From assembly GCF_965138505.1 (NCBI RefSeq), contig NZ_CBCSCO010000004.1:1-64000 (forward strand): 64,000 nucleotides of DNA, given 5' to 3'. The stretch comes from Litorimonas haliclonae. GTDB lineage: Bacteria > Pseudomonadota > Alphaproteobacteria > Caulobacterales > Maricaulaceae. The notes under the pieces are model-generated. The model searched no databases. It was not told the origin of the DNA and saw nothing but the letters and a program-made list of their open reading frames with translations. The translations under genes were made by a program, and so were the position numbers. Below are positions 52,427-61,979 of the stretch, piece after piece. How positions within the stretch are numbered: position 1 is the stretch's first letter; each line of letters starts with the position of its first letter.

Positions 52427-53683
52427 GTGGATCAGATAATACTCTATATTCTGATTCTGATGGTCGTTCTGACGGTTGGCGGGTTTCTTTATAATAAGAA
52501 CCTCGCATTGGATCGCTATTTGTCCAGCCGGGCCAATGAAGCGATGGGGACGACGCTTTTAAAGGGGTCAGGATGGCATTCCCAAGCCAGTTACCATGGG
52601 TATTTCACGGCGTGGGTTGTTGGTTTCTCTTCTTTCCTACTTTTCGTCGCGGGACTATATTTCCGCAATGGCAGTGACATCTATGATTTGACATGGCTTG
52701 CTTTGGTGCTCGCTTCCGGGGTGTCTATAGTCTTTCTGCTAAACCGAAAAATCAGCCCGGAATTTGCCGCTAGAACCTGGGTGGAGCGCTTCATCCATTT
52801 CTGCCTTATCATTCTCTCTTTCATCGCAGTCCTGACAACATTTGGCATTGTCCTCTCGCTCTTGTTTGAGAGTTTACGGTTCTTCTCTAAAGTTTCATTT
52901 TTAGACTTTCTTTTTGGGTTGCAGTGGTCGCCGCAAACAGCCTTGCGAGCAGATCAGGCCGGCCAATCAGGGAGTTTTGGCGCCGTTCCAATCTTTGCGG
53001 GTACATTTTTAATCATGCTCGTTGCGATGGCGATTTCCGGCCCGGTCGGCCTCATGATTGCGATTTACCTATCGGAATATGCATCTGCTGGGACTCGAAA
53101 AATTGTGAAGCCTTTGATTGAAATTCTGGCGGGTATCCCGACAGTGGTCTACGGTTTTTTTGCGCTTTTGACTGTGGGCCCGACAATCAGAAACTTTGCC
53201 GAGACACTGGGGTTTTCTGTTCCAACACAAAGCGCCTTGGCGGCGGGCGTTGTCATGGGGGTTATGATTATTCCCCTAATCTCCTCTTTGTCAGATGATG
53301 TTATTAATGCAGTTCCGCAATCTTTGCGGGATGGATCCTATGCTCTGGGAGCTACCAAATCTGAAACTATGAAACAGGTCGTGTTCAAAGGCGCGCTCCC
53401 CGGTATTATCGGGGCGTTTCTCTTGGCGGTATCGCGCGCAATCGGCGAGACCATGATCGTTGTAATGGCGGCGGGGCGAGCCGCAAATTTGACAGGCAAT
53501 CCCTTTGAGGCGGTCACAACGGTGACGGTCCAAATCGTGGCGTTGCTAACGGGAGACCAAGAATTTGATAGTCCCAAAACGTTAGCCGCTTTTGCTTTAG
53601 GATTGGTCTTATTTGTGATTACACTGATCCTAAACATGATCGCTCTTTCCGTCGTCAGGCGCTATCGCGAGAGGTATGATTGA
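52427..53683 (+). CDS. pstC: Phosphate ABC transporter permease PstC
   Basis: 418 aa. It starts with GTG at 52427, eight bases after AAGAGGAA. About 140 residues with three extra membrane spans precede the core permease domain; this matches the N-terminal DUF3708-type extension of alphaproteobacterial PstC. The core has FGAVPIFAGTFLIMLVAMAI and the coupling-loop region LPGIIGAFLLAVSRAIGETM that contacts the ATPase. It forms the inner-membrane channel with PstA. The stop overlaps the pstA start by one base (TGATG). Confidence 0.95.
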   Translation: MDQIILYILILMVVLTVGGFLYNKNLALDRYLSSRANEAMGTTLLKGSGWHSQASYHGYFTAWVVGFSSFLLFVAGLYFRNGSDIYDLTWLALVLASGVSIVFLLNRKISPEFAARTWVERFIHFCLIILSFIAVLTTFGIVLSLLFESLRFFSKVSFLDFLFGLQWSPQTALRADQAGQSGSFGAVPIFAGTFLIMLVAMAISGPVGLMIAIYLSEYASAGTRKIVKPLIEILAGIPTVVYGFFALLTVGPTIRNFAETLGFSVPTQSALAAGVVMGVMIIPLISSLSDDVINAVPQSLRDGSYALGATKSETMKQVVFKGALPGIIGAFLLAVSRAIGETMIVVMAAGRAANLTGNPFEAVTTVTVQIVALLTGDQEFDSPKTLAAFALGLVLFVITLILNMIALSVVRRYRERYD

Positions 53684-55023
53684 TGGCGACCTCTCCTGAC
53701 ATTCAAAACTCTGAGTCTGGCGTGACGGAGACAAAGCGCGAATCCCAGCTGGCAGCTGATAGGGCGCAAAAGCACTTAAAGTCCCGCCGGGCGCGGGAAT
53801 GGCGTTTTAAAATCTGGGGACGGGCAGCTGTCCTGTTCGCTTTAGCGGCGTTGACCTGGTTGCTTTTCAGTCTCGCCGGAACGGGTTTTACGGCTTTCCA
53901 GCAGAACTTTATGACTCTGGATGTCGAATTGACCGAATCGGTTATATCTCCTGACGGCACGCGTGACCCACAAGAACTTAGAGGCGCGAATTACCGCCGC
54001 GTGTTGCAAGAAACAATGTATGACCTCTTTCCAGAGGTGACCGAGCGGCGGGAACGGCGCGACCTCTTTGCTCTCACATCTGCCTCGGGTGCGACGCACC
54101 AAATTCGCGTATTGGTATATAATGACCCCTCTTTGATCGGACAAACTGTGACGATGACGGTGCCAACCTCTGATATGGTAGATCAACTTCTCAAAGGGTA
54201 TATTGACCGGGATTTACCAGAATCCCTTCGTCAAGTTTCGAACGAACAGATTGCCTGGATCGACTCTCTGAAAGAGCGCGGAATCATCAAGAAGAAGTTC
54301 AACACAATTTTGTTTACGCATCCAGATAGCCGAGATCCGGAACTGGCAGGTATTGCCGGGGCAGTGGTGGGATCTATCATGATTGTTGTCATTGCTTTCC
54401 TTTTGGCGCTCCCCATAGGGGTTGGCTCCGCGCTTTATCTGGATGAGTTTGCTCCTAAAAATAAATGGACTGACTTGATCGAAATAAACATTAATAACCT
54501 TGCGGCGGTGCCGTCTATTGTTTTTGGTCTCTTAGGACTGGCCATTTTTATCAACTTCATGGGGTTGTCCCGATCGATTCCCTTGGTAGGCGGTATGGTC
54601 TTAGCTCTCCGGGCTTTCCCAACCATCGTGGTTGCAACCCGAGCGGCTCTTCGGTCCGTCGGGCCGGGGATTGTAAACGGCGCTTTGTCATTAGGCGCCT
54701 CGCATACACAATCGGTCTTCCAGCAGAAACTTCCCTTGGCGGCCCCTGGCATTTTGACCGGGTCAATCATTGCAATGGCTCAGGTACTGGGCGAGACAGC
54801 TCCGCTTTTGATGATCGGTATGGTCGCATTTGTCACCGAAGTGCCAAATAGCGTAACAGACCCCTCGACCGCTCTGCCCGTGCAAATCTTCTTATGGTCT
54901 GATAGTGCAGAACGGGCGTGGTCGGAGAGAACAGCGGCCGCAATTATCATCCTTTTGGTTATATTGGTTCTTATGAACGGTCTGGCAATTTGGCTCAGAA
55001 ACCGTTTAGAAAAACGCATGTAG
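53683..55023 (+). CDS. pstA: Phosphate ABC transporter permease PstA
   Basis: 446 aa from the ATG at 53683, against about 300 in Escherichia coli. The extra part is a charged cytoplasmic tail, one span (about 47-66) and a periplasmic domain of about 150 residues (67-220) before the permease core; this fits the DUF3333-type N-terminus known in alphaproteobacterial PstA. The core includes AVVGSIMIVVIAFLLALPIG and the ATPase-coupling segment LPLAAPGILTGSIIAMAQV with GET. Function as in PstC. pstB starts 14 bases after its stop. Confidence 0.95.
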   Translation: MATSPDIQNSESGVTETKRESQLAADRAQKHLKSRRAREWRFKIWGRAAVLFALAALTWLLFSLAGTGFTAFQQNFMTLDVELTESVISPDGTRDPQELRGANYRRVLQETMYDLFPEVTERRERRDLFALTSASGATHQIRVLVYNDPSLIGQTVTMTVPTSDMVDQLLKGYIDRDLPESLRQVSNEQIAWIDSLKERGIIKKKFNTILFTHPDSRDPELAGIAGAVVGSIMIVVIAFLLALPIGVGSALYLDEFAPKNKWTDLIEININNLAAVPSIVFGLLGLAIFINFMGLSRSIPLVGGMVLALRAFPTIVVATRAALRSVGPGIVNGALSLGASHTQSVFQQKLPLAAPGILTGSIIAMAQVLGETAPLLMIGMVAFVTEVPNSVTDPSTALPVQIFLWSDSAERAWSERTAAAIIILLVILVLMNGLAIWLRNRLEKRM

Positions 55024-55037
55024 AGAAAATTTCGACT

Positions 55038-55805
55038 ATGGATATTCAAAACCCGAAATTTATCTGCCGTGATGTACGCGTTCACTATGGTGACTTCGAA
55101 GCGCTCCACGGCATTGATATTGATATTGCTGACCGCGGCGTAACAGCTTTTATTGGGCCGTCAGGATGTGGCAAATCCACTTTTCTTCGAACATTTAACC
55201 GGATGAACGATACGATTGACGGCGCCCGTGTCAGCGGCACTGTCACAATGGATGGTCAGGATATTTACGACAAAGGCCTTGACCCGGTCTTACTACGGGC
55301 CCGCGTGGGTATGGTGTTTCAAAAGCCAAATCCGTTTCCGAAATCCATTTATGACAATGTCGCTTATGGTCCCAAAATTCATGGTATGACCACAAGCAAA
55401 GCCGAGATGGACGCTTTGGTTGAGAGGTCACTTCGCCGCGCCGGACTCTGGGATGAAGTCAAAGACCGATTGAAAATCGCGGGTACTGGCCTGTCAGGGG
55501 GGCAGCAACAGAGATTGGTTATTGCGCGCGCTATTGCGGTAAATCCCGAAGTCATATTGATGGATGAACCCGCCTCTGCTCTGGACCCGATTGCGACGGC
55601 CAAACTCGAAGCGTTAATTCAGGAGTTGAAAGAGCGTTATTGCATTATAATCGTCACCCATTCGATGGCGCAAGCGGCTCGCGTTTCGGACAAGACTGCC
55701 TTCTTCTATATGGGCGAGTTAATCGAATATGACGCGACAGAGAAGATTTTCACTAATCCGGGAGACAGCCGTACTCAGGATTATATCACTGGCCGGACCG
55801 GATAA
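55038..55805 (+). CDS. pstB: Phosphate ABC transporter ATP-binding protein PstB
   Basis: 255 aa from the ATG at 55038; a longer frame overlapping pstA is rejected. Walker A GPSGCGKST is at residues 40-48, then MVFQKPNPFPKSIYDNVAYG, the signature LSGGQQQRL and Walker B VILMDEPASALDP. The short H-loop segment IIIVTHSMAQAARVSDKTAF is intact. It powers PstCA with ATP. It is the last pst gene: phoU and phoBR, which often follow, are absent from this window. Confidence 0.97.
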   Translation: MDIQNPKFICRDVRVHYGDFEALHGIDIDIADRGVTAFIGPSGCGKSTFLRTFNRMNDTIDGARVSGTVTMDGQDIYDKGLDPVLLRARVGMVFQKPNPFPKSIYDNVAYGPKIHGMTTSKAEMDALVERSLRRAGLWDEVKDRLKIAGTGLSGGQQQRLVIARAIAVNPEVILMDEPASALDPIATAKLEALIQELKERYCIIIVTHSMAQAARVSDKTAFFYMGELIEYDATEKIFTNPGDSRTQDYITGRTG

Positions 55806-55820
55806 ATTTTCACGGAGTCT

Positions 55821-55854
55821 TTTTTGGATTTTCAGAAGTGAGTAAATCCAAAAA
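55821..55854. repeat. Perfect 11-bp inverted repeat after pstB
   Basis: TTTTTGGATTT (55821-55831) and AAATCCAAAAA (55844-55854) flank a 12-base loop, 15 bases past the pstB stop. Only three T residues follow, so it is a poor intrinsic terminator. It may be an operator for the downstream receptor gene or a weak terminator or 3'-end stabiliser. Confidence 0.5.
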
Positions 55855-56023
55855 TTTGTGTCATTTATATCACAGAAATTACTGAAATCTGATTTGGGCG
55901 CCGCTTTTGGGACGCAATCCTCAGCTGACAACAGTTAAATGATATTTGTCAAATAGACGCCGGCCCGTCGAAGCATATTGAAGCAGTTATTTAAACTGAC
56001 ACAATATGAAGGGGATATCTATA

Positions 56024-58426
56024 ATGTGTTTTAATCGGACTTCAGTTTTAAAGTTCACGGCTTCAAGCTTTATTTTAACGACTTTGCTGGGAAATAATTT
56101 TGCTTTTGCGCAAGAAAATTTGAATGCAAATGAAAATGAAAACAAGGATGAAGTAATAGTCACCGCTCGAAAGAAGGCTGAAAGTCTTCAAGATGTTCCG
56201 CTCTCTGTTTCGAGCTTTTCAGATGAACTAATTCAAGAGGCGAATATCTTCGATTCCAGTGAACTTTCGGACTTTACGCCAGGTTTTCAACAGCAACAAT
56301 CTTTTGGGCGGGACGGTGACAGACCCATTATCCGGGGCACGTCAAATATCTTAATTTCTGAAGGTAAAGTGGGGATTTTCATCGATGGAGTCCCTTTCAT
56401 AGGAGATTCTTCTGCGCTGGATTTTGATGGTTTTCAACGCATTGAAGTTATTCGGGGACCACAAAGTGCCATTTATGGACGTGGAACGCTCTCTGGCGCG
56501 ATCAACTATGCGACGCGACCGCCTTCAGATGAAAGAGGAGGCCGAATTAAGCTGACTGCAGCTGAACATGATCAATACGAGATTTACGGCAGTTTAAGCG
56601 GTCCTATCACCGACAATCTCAAAGGTTTTGTTAGTGGGAAATATTACACATTAGGCGGAGATCGCGAGAACAGCGTCACGGGTGATTCCCTTGGACAGGA
56701 GACTATCAGTCTAAACGCGGGATTTAATTTTACGCCAACTGATAATCTGGATTTTGGGCTACGTTATATTTATTCCGAAGATGATGATGATCATTTCCCA
56801 ATTGCGCTTCAGGATTCTAGTTTCAATAATTGTCTGCAAGGGGGGTCCCGTGGATATTTCTGCGGTACAGTCGACGTGCCGGATGTCTATACTCTGGCCA
56901 CTCCAGAACTTGTTGACGCCGGCCTACAAAGAAAAACCCACCGTCTGATTGGTACGGCTGACTATAATTTCGAAAATGGTATGACATTGTCAGGCCTATT
57001 TGGATTTACAGACCTGAACGAAAGATCAGGCGTTGATCAATCTTATAATGCAAGCGCTCCACTATTCATCACGTCTCCGTTTGTTTGCAATGCTTTCATT
57101 CCGGATTGCTTATTTGGTGCCAGTGGATTCTACGGCGACAGTGGGAGTGACAGGCAGGCTTTGTCTGGTGAATTGCGCCTAAGTTCCGCTCAGGACCAAC
57201 GTTTTCGCTGGCAGTTCGGTGGATTTGTTTTTAATGATGAACGTAAAGGGACAGATTATGCTCTGACCCAAACTGAATTCGGCTATGATCTGATCTCTGA
57301 AACTGACGAGACCAATAACTATGCTGTCTTTGGGGGAGTAGAATATGACGTAACAGAAAAACTCACTGGGGGTGTCGAATTGAGATATGCCAGTGATAAG
57401 ATTCAAACGCGTCAGGGCGCGTCCTATGTCTTGGGAGACTTTTTTCCAGATGCGGCGAACCCAAGCCGGGTTATTGCGGGTGAGGGTACGGATCGCTCAG
57501 CCACATTTGAGTCTGTTTTACCGCGATTTACATTGGATTATCAGGCCAATAATGACTTATTGTTCTATGGTGTTGTTTCAAAAGGAAACTCCCCTGGAGG
57601 GTTCAATGGTGTAGATGCGCCAGCGACAACATATGATGAAGAAACTTTATGGAACTATGAAGTTGGAATGAAGTCACAGGTCAATAATCTTAGATTCAAT
57701 TTGACCGGATATTATATTGATTACAGTGACCAAGTTCTGTCCTCGACGTTTACGACCGGGCCGGGCGGCGTAAACTCTTTCAGTGATAATGTCGGAGACA
57801 CCGAAATTTTTGGTCTTGAGTTGGATACCCAAATCGACTTGTCGGATTCCTTTTCTCTGCTCGGAACCTACGCGCTCACAGACGCACAGTTCAAAGAAGG
57901 TTTGAGCGCTGACCAAGCTTATTTGTTTGGCGGCGTTGGATGCCAAGGCGTTGACTTGGTCAATAATGATGTGACCCTTCCAGTCGGGACCATTATTGGA
58001 GACGGGTCTGCGTTAAATGTTGCTACATCTTGCGCAGAATTTGGAGATATTGGAGGGCAGCAGGCTCCGCTTGTTTCCAAACACCAACTTACCTTGAGCG
58101 CGGACTATCAGAATGATCTCGGAAATACGGGAATGGATTGGTTCGCTAGAGGAGACTTCATTTATCGCTCCTCATTTTTCGCGCAAGTTCATAATTTGGC
58201 AGAGTCTGGTGATTCCTCTCGCTTCAATTTCTCGACGGGTGTGAAGAATGATAATTACACAATCCGCCTCTGGGTGAAGAATGCTTTCCAAAATGAGGAT
58301 GTTGCCGGAATTATACGGTACGTTGATTTCGCTGCGCCGGAGCTAAATGGTGATCGCCAACGTGCCTTCGGAATTACGCCTGGATCTAGACGCCAGTTTG
58401 GGGCCACGGTTTCTGCAAACTTCTAA
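56024..58426 (+). CDS. TonB-dependent receptor (copy 1)
   Basis: 800 aa from the ATG at 56024, which has AAGGGG 11 bases upstream. A signal peptide of about 29 residues is followed by a TonB box DEVIVTA (42-48). The plug domain has LQDVPLSVSSFS, the IIRGTSN motif and IEVIRGPQSAIYGRGTLSGAIN. A 22-strand barrel follows and ends in the C-terminal aromatic F. It imports a ligand across the outer membrane using ExbBD-TonB energy. The ligand is unknown. The next gene is a paralogue and the upstream gene is pstB, so a phosphate-related substrate is possible but unproved. Confidence 0.93.
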   Translation: MCFNRTSVLKFTASSFILTTLLGNNFAFAQENLNANENENKDEVIVTARKKAESLQDVPLSVSSFSDELIQEANIFDSSELSDFTPGFQQQQSFGRDGDRPIIRGTSNILISEGKVGIFIDGVPFIGDSSALDFDGFQRIEVIRGPQSAIYGRGTLSGAINYATRPPSDERGGRIKLTAAEHDQYEIYGSLSGPITDNLKGFVSGKYYTLGGDRENSVTGDSLGQETISLNAGFNFTPTDNLDFGLRYIYSEDDDDHFPIALQDSSFNNCLQGGSRGYFCGTVDVPDVYTLATPELVDAGLQRKTHRLIGTADYNFENGMTLSGLFGFTDLNERSGVDQSYNASAPLFITSPFVCNAFIPDCLFGASGFYGDSGSDRQALSGELRLSSAQDQRFRWQFGGFVFNDERKGTDYALTQTEFGYDLISETDETNNYAVFGGVEYDVTEKLTGGVELRYASDKIQTRQGASYVLGDFFPDAANPSRVIAGEGTDRSATFESVLPRFTLDYQANNDLLFYGVVSKGNSPGGFNGVDAPATTYDEETLWNYEVGMKSQVNNLRFNLTGYYIDYSDQVLSSTFTTGPGGVNSFSDNVGDTEIFGLELDTQIDLSDSFSLLGTYALTDAQFKEGLSADQAYLFGGVGCQGVDLVNNDVTLPVGTIIGDGSALNVATSCAEFGDIGGQQAPLVSKHQLTLSADYQNDLGNTGMDWFARGDFIYRSSFFAQVHNLAESGDSSRFNFSTGVKNDNYTIRLWVKNAFQNEDVAGIIRYVDFAAPELNGDRQRAFGITPGSRRQFGATVSANF

Positions 58427-58449
58427 CAAAGTTTGCAATCCTTGAAATA

Positions 58450-58485
58450 AAACCCAGCGAGTATTCTCGCTGGGTTTCTGTTTTT
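58450..58485 (+). terminator. Rho-independent terminator between the two receptor genes
   Basis: AAACCCAGCGAG (58450-58461) pairs perfectly with CTCGCTGGGTTT (58466-58477) around TATT and is followed by CTG and five T residues. The two receptors are therefore separately transcribed. Confidence 0.93.
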
Positions 58486-58687
58486 AGACTGAGAAATAAT
58501 CTTTCATGGGAAAATTTCAGGCGAGTTGAACAAAAATTGAAGTTTTTTCCTGGAAATGCCGTTTAATTGCCCTCAGACGAAAGGATTTTCGTCTCAAAGA
58601 CATACAAATGATTTTTATCAAAAGGGTCTTCAGGATAGCGCGCATATTTATTGTTACAATATGCTCACAAAAATGAAGGGGACCTCA

Positions 58688-61201
58688 ATGACATATTTGA
58701 CTCGTAAATCCGTAATAGGACTATCTGCTTCCACTTTAGCTATTGCGGCCATGATAGCGACGCCGAGCGCTTTTGCCCAAACGGCAGATGAAATTGTTGT
58801 GACAGCCCGTCGCCAAGCGGAGACTCTCATTGAAGTGCCTGTGGCCGTTTCTGCCTTTGATGAAAACGCAATTGAAGAGTTGGGGCTTCGGAGTGTGGAC
58901 GATGTAGCCAGATTCACAGCGGGATTATCCTTTTCGCAAGCCTATGGCCGAACAACCGAACGTCCGGTTATCCGAGGGGCGGCAAACATTCTTGCTGGCG
59001 TTCAGTTCGGTGTCGAGTCAGGCACGGCTTACTATATTGATGGCGTATATTATTCCGGGGATCTCCAGGCTCTGGATACACGAGGGCTGGAGCGTGTCGA
59101 AGTTACCAAAGGGGCTCAATCTGCTCTATATGGTCGGAACAGCTATGCTGGCGCGATTAACTTTGTAACCAAGCGCCCAAGTAAAGAAGGGTTTGGCGGT
59201 TCATTTGAAACTTTGGCGGCCGAGGACGGTGAATACGAAGTTTACGGTCGTGTTTCCAATTCCTTTGCGGACGAACGGATTGGGCTGGCTCTTTCAGGTC
59301 GCTACTACACTTATGACGGAGACAGCGCCTTCATTAACGAAGAAGACGGGTCTCAATTGGGGTCAGAGGAGACCATATCTTTTAATGCTGTTTTGGACGC
59401 AGATCTGACTGATAAATTGACGGTTCTAGCCCGTTTGGGAGTTGTTGAAGATAATGACGGGCCGCGTCCTTTCCGGATCAATGGGGCTGAGGCGAATAAT
59501 TGTTTTCCAGGCTATCGTTCCGGCGCGTATTATGACCCGAATTACCTGAGCTTTTTAAACCCTCCCTTTGGCGGTATCTTCCCAGCCTCACCGACAACGG
59601 ATAATAATTTTCAGTATTACTGTGGAAGCTTGCAAGAGTTCGAGGATTTGGCTCCCGCACAGTCGTTAGATTCTGGTCCGTTCCAAGGTGTCGATAGGGA
59701 AATGACTTTCGGCACTCTAAAGGCTGATTACAGTTTCGACAGCGGATATCAGCTTTCTGCCCAGTTTGGGTTAAGAGACCAGGAATTACAGACAGGATCT
59801 GACTCTACTCATCAATCGGGCACGACTTTCTTTTTCCCTATCAGCCCATTCTTTTCGATCCCCCAAGCTGACGGACTCTTTTATAATGGTTCTAAGAACG
59901 ATTCATTTGATTACTCTGGCGAGCTTCGTTTCTCATCTCCGGTCGATAAACGCATTCGCTTTTCTTTTGGTGCGTTTGCATATGACTTTAATGAAGAACA
60001 GCGTTCTGTTAGTTTTTCCAACGACCCAGACAATGACTTTATAAGCGGGCCTCCAACCGACACGCGCTTTGTTAAAAACCAAGCTGTCTTCGGTACGTTA
60101 GATTTTGATGTCACGGATCAGGTCGAGCTTTCCTTAGAAGCCCGTTATCAGTCAGAAGAAAAAGGCCTCCAAGAAGACACCGGCTATCAAAATTCAGTTA
60201 CGTTCAAAGATTTCATTCCAAAAGCTATCTTGTCGTATGACTCTAATTCTTTCGGCAACTTTTATGCAAGTTATGCCCGCGGTGTGAAACCAGGCGGAAT
60301 TAACGGTCCTATCGGTCAGCCATCATTCGAGTTTTATGAGCCGGAAGAATCTGATAACTTTGAAATTGGCTACAAAGCTCGCACGGCTAATGGCAAAGGA
60401 CAGGTTACACTGTCTGCTTTCTTCAACGACATCTCAAAATATCAACTCACGACCCCGGTACAAGTCGGCACAGCGCTCAATTCCGTAGCTACAAACCAAG
60501 GTGATGCCGAAATTAAAGGCATAGAGTTTGAGGGAAACTATAACCTGACTGACTATCTGACAATCGGGGCCACATACGCTTATACTGATGCAGAGTTTAC
60601 GTCAGGCTGTGACGACTTTCAGTTTACCCTAAATTCCGGTGGTTATCTTTTGCAACCATTTGATTTGGACGATCCGAGCACACAAGGTTTTATCCGTAAT
60701 CCAGCTGACTTGAGTGTCGGAGCAGGCTTAAGCGCTCCCATATATGATCCTGACGGGTTGTTTACAGGCAACCTTTCCTGTTCAATCGCGGGCAAGAAGA
60801 TACCAATGACATCAGAACACCAAGCCGCAATTTTTGGAGATGTGAGGGTGCCGCTGAACGAAAAGCTCGATCTTTTCGTAAACGCAAATTATACTTATGA
60901 AAGTTCCAAATTCATCCAAGTGCATAATAGTCAAGAAACCGGAGGAACGAGTATCTTCGGCGGTAAAGTCGGTGTTTCGTATAACAATGTTCGGTTTGAA
61001 ATTTTCGGTCGCAACCTGTTCAATGAGAAAACTCCTCCGATAGGGACGCGTTGGTTTGATCTTCTGGAAGGTTTCAACACTATAAGTGCAAGTATTCCTG
61101 GAGCAGGTCAAATTGATCGTAATCCGACCGGACCACGAGCAACGTTTCTTTCCTATCGCCGTGGAAGACAAGTCGGCGCCCGCTTCGCTGTGGACTTCTA
61201 G
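58688..61201 (+). CDS. TonB-dependent receptor (copy 2, paralogue)
   Basis: 837 aa from the ATG at 58688, which follows AAGGGGA; longer in-frame starts lack this and would mask the signal peptide. Residues 1-30 are the signal, the TonB box is DEIVVTA (34-40). The plug has VIRGAAN and VEVTKGAQSALYGRNSYAGAIN. The barrel ends RFAVDF, with a C-terminal Phe. It aligns by eye with copy 1 throughout, for example in the last 100 residues (VHN, NLFN, R-Q-x-GA motifs), so the pair arose by duplication. It has its own promoter region of 200 bases. Confidence 0.93.
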   Translation: MTYLTRKSVIGLSASTLAIAAMIATPSAFAQTADEIVVTARRQAETLIEVPVAVSAFDENAIEELGLRSVDDVARFTAGLSFSQAYGRTTERPVIRGAANILAGVQFGVESGTAYYIDGVYYSGDLQALDTRGLERVEVTKGAQSALYGRNSYAGAINFVTKRPSKEGFGGSFETLAAEDGEYEVYGRVSNSFADERIGLALSGRYYTYDGDSAFINEEDGSQLGSEETISFNAVLDADLTDKLTVLARLGVVEDNDGPRPFRINGAEANNCFPGYRSGAYYDPNYLSFLNPPFGGIFPASPTTDNNFQYYCGSLQEFEDLAPAQSLDSGPFQGVDREMTFGTLKADYSFDSGYQLSAQFGLRDQELQTGSDSTHQSGTTFFFPISPFFSIPQADGLFYNGSKNDSFDYSGELRFSSPVDKRIRFSFGAFAYDFNEEQRSVSFSNDPDNDFISGPPTDTRFVKNQAVFGTLDFDVTDQVELSLEARYQSEEKGLQEDTGYQNSVTFKDFIPKAILSYDSNSFGNFYASYARGVKPGGINGPIGQPSFEFYEPEESDNFEIGYKARTANGKGQVTLSAFFNDISKYQLTTPVQVGTALNSVATNQGDAEIKGIEFEGNYNLTDYLTIGATYAYTDAEFTSGCDDFQFTLNSGGYLLQPFDLDDPSTQGFIRNPADLSVGAGLSAPIYDPDGLFTGNLSCSIAGKKIPMTSEHQAAIFGDVRVPLNEKLDLFVNANYTYESSKFIQVHNSQETGGTSIFGGKVGVSYNNVRFEIFGRNLFNEKTPPIGTRWFDLLEGFNTISASIPGAGQIDRNPTGPRATFLSYRRGRQVGARFAVDF

Positions 61202-61230
61202 AGGGTATTTAAGGGCAACTGCCCGAAATG

Positions 61231-61260
61231 AAAAAGCCCGGTCACCGACCGGGCTTTTTT
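61231..61260 (+). terminator. Rho-independent terminator after receptor copy 2
   Basis: The stem AAGCCCGGTC / GACCGGGCTT with a three-base loop ends in six T residues. The A run on the other flank may also serve the convergent gene at 61291. Confidence 0.95.
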
Positions 61261-61290
61261 GCTTTTCGCCTATAATTAATTAGGAAAGAA

Positions 61291-61962
61291 TTAGAAAAAC
61301 TTGGTGGTTCCAATAAAGGCTGTAATGACCAAGAGGAGGTACGTCATCCTAACCCAAAAACGTGACTTATTCATTGTGCGAAGAAGAGGCACTTCGGTTT
61401 CATCAGAAGACCCTTTTTCAATCAGAGCCATTAGTAGAGGCCCAACAGGTTTGAACATGACATCAATTAAGATGGCCGCGACAAAGATCAGACCAAACAA
61501 GAGAGCTTTAGACGCCAGCCAATTCGGCTCCAAAGGCGCATTTGTCGTCAAAGACAATGAGCCCAGTCCCAGATAGAAGGCGGCTAATACCCACTTTAAA
61601 ATAACTTCTATCTTACGCAGTTTTGTCCCTTTTTCTGTTTGCCCGGCTTTATGAGCAGATAAGACCAACCAGAGCCAAAAAAAGCTAATGACCCAAGCAA
61701 GAATTACGCCCCAAGCCGGTACGGCCCAATAGCCTCCGACCGTGACAAGTGAAATTGTACTCGCGATCATGAGGGCCCAAGCATATCTGGGGCCCAAATC
61801 GTTAAGAACCAAAAGTTTTAAAATCGTCAGCCTTTCCTGAACGGAATAGGTATCTTTCTTACGAAAGTTATCTCCGAGTATGGCTACGCCCAAATCTCCT
61901 CCCAGCCAAAATACAAAAAGCAGAATGTGGAAAAAAACGAGACAGGAATAAAGCGTCAGCAT
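61291..61962 (-). CDS. Integral membrane protein, unknown (CopD/DUF2269-like appearance)
   Basis: 223 aa with six or so hydrophobic segments and short basic loops. The N-terminal FFHILLFVFWLGGDLGVAIL segment has a conserved-looking His followed by WLGGDL, as in CopD/DUF2269-type membrane proteins. I am not sure of the family. GGAGAAA lies 10 bases before the ATG. It follows the 240-aa gene by 17 bases and is the last member of a four-gene minus-strand cluster. Confidence 0.7.
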   Translation of the reverse strand: MLTLYSCLVFFHILLFVFWLGGDLGVAILGDNFRKKDTYSVQERLTILKLLVLNDLGPRYAWALMIASTISLVTVGGYWAVPAWGVILAWVISFFWLWLVLSAHKAGQTEKGTKLRKIEVILKWVLAAFYLGLGSLSLTTNAPLEPNWLASKALLFGLIFVAAILIDVMFKPVGPLLMALIEKGSSDETEVPLLRTMNKSRFWVRMTYLLLVITAFIGTTKFF

Positions 61963-61979
61963 TGAAAATTTCTCCGAAT

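Noticed and set aside
55856..55876. Full Pho box before receptor copy 1
   Set aside because: Only the first half-site (GTGTCAT) fits; the second, ATCACAG, has about 3 of 7 matching bases.
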